From assembly GCA_947503395.1 (NCBI GenBank), contig CANNDP010000029.1:1-10331 (forward strand): a stretch of DNA of 10,331 nt, in the 5' to 3' direction. The stretch's first letter is position 1, and each line of letters opens with the position of its first letter. This document shows, piece after piece, positions 7,009-10,331 of this stretch. The translations under genes were made by a program, and so were the position numbers. The notes under the pieces are model-generated. The model ran no database searches. It saw only the letters and a program-made list of their open reading frames with translations, and was not told the DNA's origin. Origin of the DNA: Actinomycetota bacterium. GTDB taxonomy: Bacteria; Actinomycetota; Actinomycetes; Nanopelagicales; Nanopelagicaceae.

Positions 7009-8739
7009 CTTCGCTCCCATAGCGCTGGAACCCTTCGGTCAAGTGATATTGGCAGCCGCGTAAAACTTGCTGGCTGGGTTGCAAGGCGGCGCGATCATGG
7101 TGGGGTGGCATTTATTGACCTGCGCGATTACTCGGGAAGTGTGCAAGTAGTTATCTCTGATGAGAAGGTGGCAGCTGCACTTAGAGCTGAATGGTGCGTT
7201 TTAATCGATGGAGTAGTTACTAAACGTCCAAGCGGAAACGAAAATTTAGCACTGCCTACAGGCGAGATTGAAGTTAATTGCGAGAACCTTGAGGTTTTAA
7301 GCGAAGCAGCAGCGCTGCCATTTCCTGTCGATAGCGGCGAAGTAGTAAACGTCAGCGAAGAGGTAAGGCTTAAATATCGCTATCTGGATTTAAGGCGTGA
7401 GGGGCCAAGTAGCGCGCTGCGCCTTCGTTCAAAAGTCACCTCAATCATTAGATCTGTAATGGATAGCGAAGGCTTTTTAGATATTGAAACTCCAAATCTA
7501 ACTCGCTCAACGCCAGAGGGTGCGAGAGATTTCTTGGTTCCTGTTCGTTTGCAGCCCGGGTCTTGGTATGCCCTTCCGCAATCACCTCAGCTTTTTAAGC
7601 AACTTTTAATGGTTGCTGGAATGGAACGCTATTACCAGATTGCACGCTGCTTCAGAGATGAGGATTTTAGAGCCGATAGACAACCAGAGTTTACTCAATT
7701 AGATATTGAGATGTCTTTTGTTGATCAAAGTGATGTTATTGCTATTGCGGAAAAGATACTGAAGGAAGTATTTAAGAGAACTTTAGATATCGATATTTCT
7801 CTACCAATTGCTCATATGACTTATCACGAAGCGCTTAGAAGGTTTGGCTCAGATAAACCTGATTTACGTTTTGAAAATGAGCTAGTTGATGTAACTGATT
7901 TCTTTAAAGAGACAAGCTTTAGAGTATTCCAGGCAGAGTTCGTTGGCGCTGTTGTCATGCCCAAAGGAGCTGCATCACCAAGGCGTGAGTTAGATGCTTG
8001 GCAAGATTGGGCCAAGGCTAGAGGCGCTAAAGGTTTGGCATATATTCTCGTTGGCGAAGATGGCAGCCTAGGTGGCCCGGTTGCTAAGAATCTTTCGGAG
8101 AAGGAGAGCAAGGAGATTGCCTCCTTTGTCGGTGCGAAAAATGGCGATGCTATTTTCTTTGCGGCAGGAGAGCGTCCTTCATCGCTTCAACTCCTTGGAG
8201 CAGTTCGTTTAGAAATAGGTCAGAGATGTAATCTAATTGCAGAAGATCAATGGAAGTTTCTCTGGGTTGTTGATGCACCGATGTTTGAAGCAACTGATTC
8301 TGGGGGATGGACCGCGGTTCATCACCCATTTACTGGACCAAAGCCAGAATATGAGAAGAGCTTTAAAGATGATCCCAAATCAGCCCTTGCTTATGCCTAT
8401 GACATCGTTTTGAATGGAAATGAAATTGGCGGCGGTTCCATCCGTATCCATAAGCGCGAAATTCAACAAGCTGTATTTGATGTTATTGGATTAACTAAAC
8501 AAGAGGCTGAATCTAAATTTGGCTTCCTACTTGAAGCCTTCAACTACGGTCCTCCGCCGCACGGCGGAATTGCTCTTGGCCTAGATCGACTATGTGCGCT
8601 ACTTGCTGGTGCTGAGTCAATTCGCGAAGTTATTGCCTTTCCTAAGACGGCAAGCGGGGCAGATCCACTAACTGGCGCTCCAACTCCGATTACTACCGCA
8701 CAAAGACGAGAGAGCGGAGTGGATTTCAAGCCAGAATAA
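7006..8739 (+). CDS. aspS: Aspartate--tRNA ligase (AspRS), probably non-discriminating (Asp/Asn)
   Basis: Class IIb synthetase of 577 residues, standard bacterial length. The N-terminal OB-fold anticodon-binding domain has LAGWVARRRDHGGVAFIDLRD (21-41). The catalytic core shows YRYLDLRRE (125-133), motif 1 region GFLDIETPNLTRSTPEGARDF (156-176), the AspRS loop YALPQSPQLFKQL (188-200), motif 2 with IARCFRDEDFRADRQPEFTQLD (212-233), the bacterial insertion domain (about 290-425), and motif 3 GIALGLDRL (521-529). The start is TTG 7006: the encoded MLRSHSAGTLR is the conserved AspRS N-terminus and no ATG or GTG lies in frame upstream after the last stop. H31 in RRRDHGG corresponds to the histidine reported in non-discriminating AspRS, where discriminating enzymes have RRRDLGG. 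It would then charge both tRNA-Asp and tRNA-Asn with aspartate, needing GatCAB to finish Asn-tRNA. Confidence 0.97.
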   Translation: MLRSHSAGTLRSSDIGSRVKLAGWVARRRDHGGVAFIDLRDYSGSVQVVISDEKVAAALRAEWCVLIDGVVTKRPSGNENLALPTGEIEVNCENLEVLSEAAALPFPVDSGEVVNVSEEVRLKYRYLDLRREGPSSALRLRSKVTSIIRSVMDSEGFLDIETPNLTRSTPEGARDFLVPVRLQPGSWYALPQSPQLFKQLLMVAGMERYYQIARCFRDEDFRADRQPEFTQLDIEMSFVDQSDVIAIAEKILKEVFKRTLDIDISLPIAHMTYHEALRRFGSDKPDLRFENELVDVTDFFKETSFRVFQAEFVGAVVMPKGAASPRRELDAWQDWAKARGAKGLAYILVGEDGSLGGPVAKNLSEKESKEIASFVGAKNGDAIFFAAGERPSSLQLLGAVRLEIGQRCNLIAEDQWKFLWVVDAPMFEATDSGGWTAVHHPFTGPKPEYEKSFKDDPKSALAYAYDIVLNGNEIGGGSIRIHKREIQQAVFDVIGLTKQEAESKFGFLLEAFNYGPPPHGGIALGLDRLCALLAGAESIREVIAFPKTASGADPLTGAPTPITTAQRRESGVDFKPE

Positions 8740-8755
8740 GGCGAGAAATCTTTAG

Positions 8756-8770
8756 TAGGCTAACGCTATG
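8756..8770 (+). promoter_or_regulatory. TAGGCT-N6-ATG: probable leaderless -10 element at the DUF948 gene
   Basis: TAGGCT (8756-8761) ends six bases before ATG 8768. TAGGCT is a common form of the -10 hexamer for the main sigma factor in actinobacteria, and this spacing would place the transcript start on the A of ATG. AGG (8757-8759) eight bases from ATG could instead act as a weak Shine-Dalgarno site. The -35 region (AGAATA at 17-bp spacing) is poor. If real, this promoter drives the DUF948 gene and alaS separately from hisS-aspS. Confidence 0.4.
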
Positions 8771-9166
8771 TCCGCAGGTGGAATTGCAGCAATAATCGCA
8801 GCTAGCGCTTTATTAATCATTGGTATCGCTATCGCCTACGCTGTCATTCGACTCGGAAGAGCTATCGACGAGGTTGGCGGAGCGGTTCGAGATATTGCTA
8901 AGGAGACAGCGCCCCTGCTCAATGAAGTCACAACTACTGTAGAGCTTGTTAATGGACCGCTGCAGAGCATCAATAAAGTGACTAAGACGATGGAGGAGTT
9001 CAGCTCTAAAGTCTCAGAGAGTGCTTCAGGTTTTCTTGATAAGAATCAAATGGCGATGAAGGCAGCAGGTGCTGTGTTAACGGCTGCCCAACTTCGTAAA
9101 AAGAAAAAAGGAAAGAAGAGTAAGAAGGCTAAAAACAGCAGGTATGTTGACGACGAGGAGTTCTAA
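8768..9166 (+). CDS. DUF948 family membrane-anchored protein
   Basis: Small protein of 132 residues with one N-terminal membrane helix (about 5-27), then R29 and R31, which favour the rest lying in the cytoplasm. The middle (about 30-95) is amphipathic and probably helical, with regularly spaced hydrophobics, matching the DUF948 family often found upstream of alaS in actinobacteria. Residues 110-123 are a lysine block (RKKKKGKKSKK), and the end is acidic (DDEEF). Function is unknown; resemblance to methyl-accepting or apolipoprotein-like helices is structural only. The related DUF6167-type small gene that often stands between this gene and alaS in other actinobacteria is absent. The last codons form the left arm of a hairpin that covers the alaS start. 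Confidence 0.85.
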   Translation: MSAGGIAAIIAASALLIIGIAIAYAVIRLGRAIDEVGGAVRDIAKETAPLLNEVTTTVELVNGPLQSINKVTKTMEEFSSKVSESASGFLDKNQMAMKAAGAVLTAAQLRKKKKGKKSKKAKNSRYVDDEEF

Positions 9167-9175
9167 CTCCTCGTG
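9153..9175 (+). promoter_or_regulatory. Hairpin sequestering the alaS Shine-Dalgarno site and start codon
   Basis: ACGAGGAGTT (9153-9162) is perfectly complementary to AACTCCTCGT (9165-9174). In RNA this gives an 8-bp stem (9153-9160 with 9167-9174) with loop UUCUAA. The left arm holds the only strong Shine-Dalgarno site, GAGGAG (9155-9160); the right arm includes the GT of the alaS GTG. The DUF948 stop TAA (9164-9166) is in the loop, so a ribosome finishing DUF948 would open the stem. This is the layout of obligate translational coupling. No T-run follows, so it is not a terminator. Confidence 0.6.
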
Positions 9176-10331
9176 AATTCAGCAGAAATTCGTTCTCGCT
9201 GGCTAAAATTCTTTGAGTCAGCTAATAGCCAAGGCATTAAACATACTGTTGTTCCTTCAGCCTCCCTGATTGCAGATGATCCAAATCTTCTTCTAGTAAA
9301 TGCCGGAATGGTTCCCTTTAAACCGTTCTTCCTAGGGGAGTTAACTCCGCCATATAAGCGCGCCACCTCAGTGCAGAAGTGTGTAAGAACTCTGGATATT
9401 GAAGAAGTTGGCAAAACAACTCGTCATGCATCTTTTTTTCAAATGTGTGGCAATTTTTCCTTTGGCGATTACTTCAAGGAAGGTGCTATCACCCTTGCTT
9501 GGGAGCTATTAACTAAACCTATAAGTGATGGTGGATATGGATTTGCCGAAGATAAATTGTGGGTCACGGTTTATCTAGATGATGATGAAGCAGCAGATAT
9601 CTGGCATAAGAAAATTGGGATCCCAAAAGAGCGAATCCAAAGACGTGGAATGGCAGATAATTTCTGGTCAATGGGCGTGCCTGGTCCTTGCGGGCCTTGC
9701 TCCGAAATTTATTTTGACCGTGGTGCTGCCTACGGCAAAGAAGGTGGACCAATTGCCGATGAGGATCGCTATCTAGAGATCTGGAATCTTGTCTTTATGC
9801 AGAATATGAGAGGCGAAGGTGGGGGCAAAGATAGTTTCCCAATTCTTGGCGAACTTCCTGCTAAAAGTATTGATACTGGCTTAGGCCTTGAGCGTACTGC
9901 CGCTTTATTGCAGGGAGTTGAAAATATTTATGAGATAGATACAACTCAGCACATTCTTAATCGGGCGAGCGATTTAAGCGGAGTTACATATGGCAAAGCC
10001 ACATCAAGTGATGTATCACTTCGGGTAATTGCTGATCATGCAAGAACGGCGACAATGTTAATTGGCGATGGAGTCACTCCAGGCAATGAAGGTCGCGGAT
10101 ATGTTTTGAGAAGAATGATGCGCCGCACAACTAGGAATATGAAGTTGCTAGGCGCAGATGATCGCAATATGAGCGAACTTGTTAGAGCCTCGATTGAAGC
10201 GATGGGTCCGCAATACCCAGAGTTGCAGAGCGATAGCATTCGAATTTTGAAGGTGGCAGAGGCTGAAGAAGAGAGTTTCCTGCAGACCCTAAAGAGCGGA
10301 ACTTTGATATTTGATCAGAGAAGTTCTTCCT
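9173..10331 (+). CDS. alaS: Alanine--tRNA ligase (AlaRS), N-terminal part (3' end outside window)
   Basis: The first 386 residues of AlaRS, which charges tRNA-Ala; the full enzyme is usually near 880-890 residues, so the editing and C-terminal domains are cut off. The start is GTG 9173, giving MNSAEIRSRWLKFFE, the conserved AlaRS N-terminus. The class II catalytic domain shows VPSASLIADDPNLLLVNAGM (27-46), TTRHASFFQMCGNFSFGDYF (82-101) around motif 2, GPCGPCSEIYFD (171-182), EIWNLVFMQ (202-210) and motif 3 SIDTGLGLERTAALLQG (232-248). The tRNA-recognition region begins with VIADHARTATMLIGDGVTPGNEGRGYVLRR (285-314, quoted in shortened form from its key residues H289, R291, G305, R308). The gene begins 6 bases after the DUF948 stop and its ribosome-binding site is in a strong hairpin. 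The reading frame is intact to the window edge. Confidence 0.97.
   Translation, partial: MNSAEIRSRWLKFFESANSQGIKHTVVPSASLIADDPNLLLVNAGMVPFKPFFLGELTPPYKRATSVQKCVRTLDIEEVGKTTRHASFFQMCGNFSFGDYFKEGAITLAWELLTKPISDGGYGFAEDKLWVTVYLDDDEAADIWHKKIGIPKERIQRRGMADNFWSMGVPGPCGPCSEIYFDRGAAYGKEGGPIADEDRYLEIWNLVFMQNMRGEGGGKDSFPILGELPAKSIDTGLGLERTAALLQGVENIYEIDTTQHILNRASDLSGVTYGKATSSDVSLRVIADHARTATMLIGDGVTPGNEGRGYVLRRMMRRTTRNMKLLGADDRNMSELVRASIEAMGPQYPELQSDSIRILKVAEAEEESFLQTLKSGTLIFDQRSSS

Noticed and set aside
7824..8111. Minus-strand open frame of 95 codons inside aspS
   Set aside because: It is opposite the AspRS insertion domain, with a serine/leucine-rich composition expected of an antisense reading, and has no recognisable motif.

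Overview
The window is a run of housekeeping genes from an actinobacterium. Gene content and order (secD-secF, rel, a divergently placed DUF349 protein, a glyoxalase-II-like hydrolase followed by hisS, then aspS, a DUF948 protein and alaS) match the conserved actinobacterial chromosome core. The DNA looks moderate to low in GC (judged by eye, not computed): AGA/AGG arginine codons and A/T-ending codons are common, the proteins are on the short side for their families, and intergenic gaps are mostly 3 to 30 bases. That combination suggests a streamlined low-GC actinobacterium of the freshwater acI/Nanopelagicales kind. This placement is an inference from style and synteny.

Layout: 1-312 is the 3' end of secD, followed 3 bases later by secF (316-1332) and 20 bases later by a full-length bifunctional Rel (1353-3524). 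The adenine phosphoribosyltransferase gene that commonly sits between secF and rel in actinobacteria is absent. Rel runs tail to tail into a minus-strand DUF349 gene (4825-3521); their stop codons share one TTAA. The only sizeable non-coding stretch, 4826-4995, is GC-rich and full of inverted repeats. It carries a good minus-strand promoter for the DUF349 gene, with a perfect 12-bp palindrome in its spacer, and must also hold the plus-strand start of the next operon.

From 4996 to the right edge five plus-strand genes are closely packed: MBL-fold hydrolase, hisS (ATGA overlap), aspS (TTG start), a membrane-anchored DUF948 protein, and alaS (cut by the window edge). Three encode class II aminoacyl-tRNA synthetases, and Rel upstream makes and degrades the alarmone that reports uncharged tRNA, so the neighbourhood links protein export, tRNA charging and the stringent response.

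No mobile element, CRISPR array, phage gene, rRNA/tRNA gene or clearly new multi-gene system is visible. The observations most worth checking are regulatory. First, a perfect 10-bp inverted repeat buries the alaS ribosome-binding site and part of its GTG start, with the DUF948 stop codon in its loop. Second, the palindrome lies inside the DUF349 promoter. Third, aspS and the DUF948 gene share the geometry GTAGGYT-N6-start, which could be leaderless promoters. Fourth, AspRS carries a sequence hallmark of the non-discriminating type.
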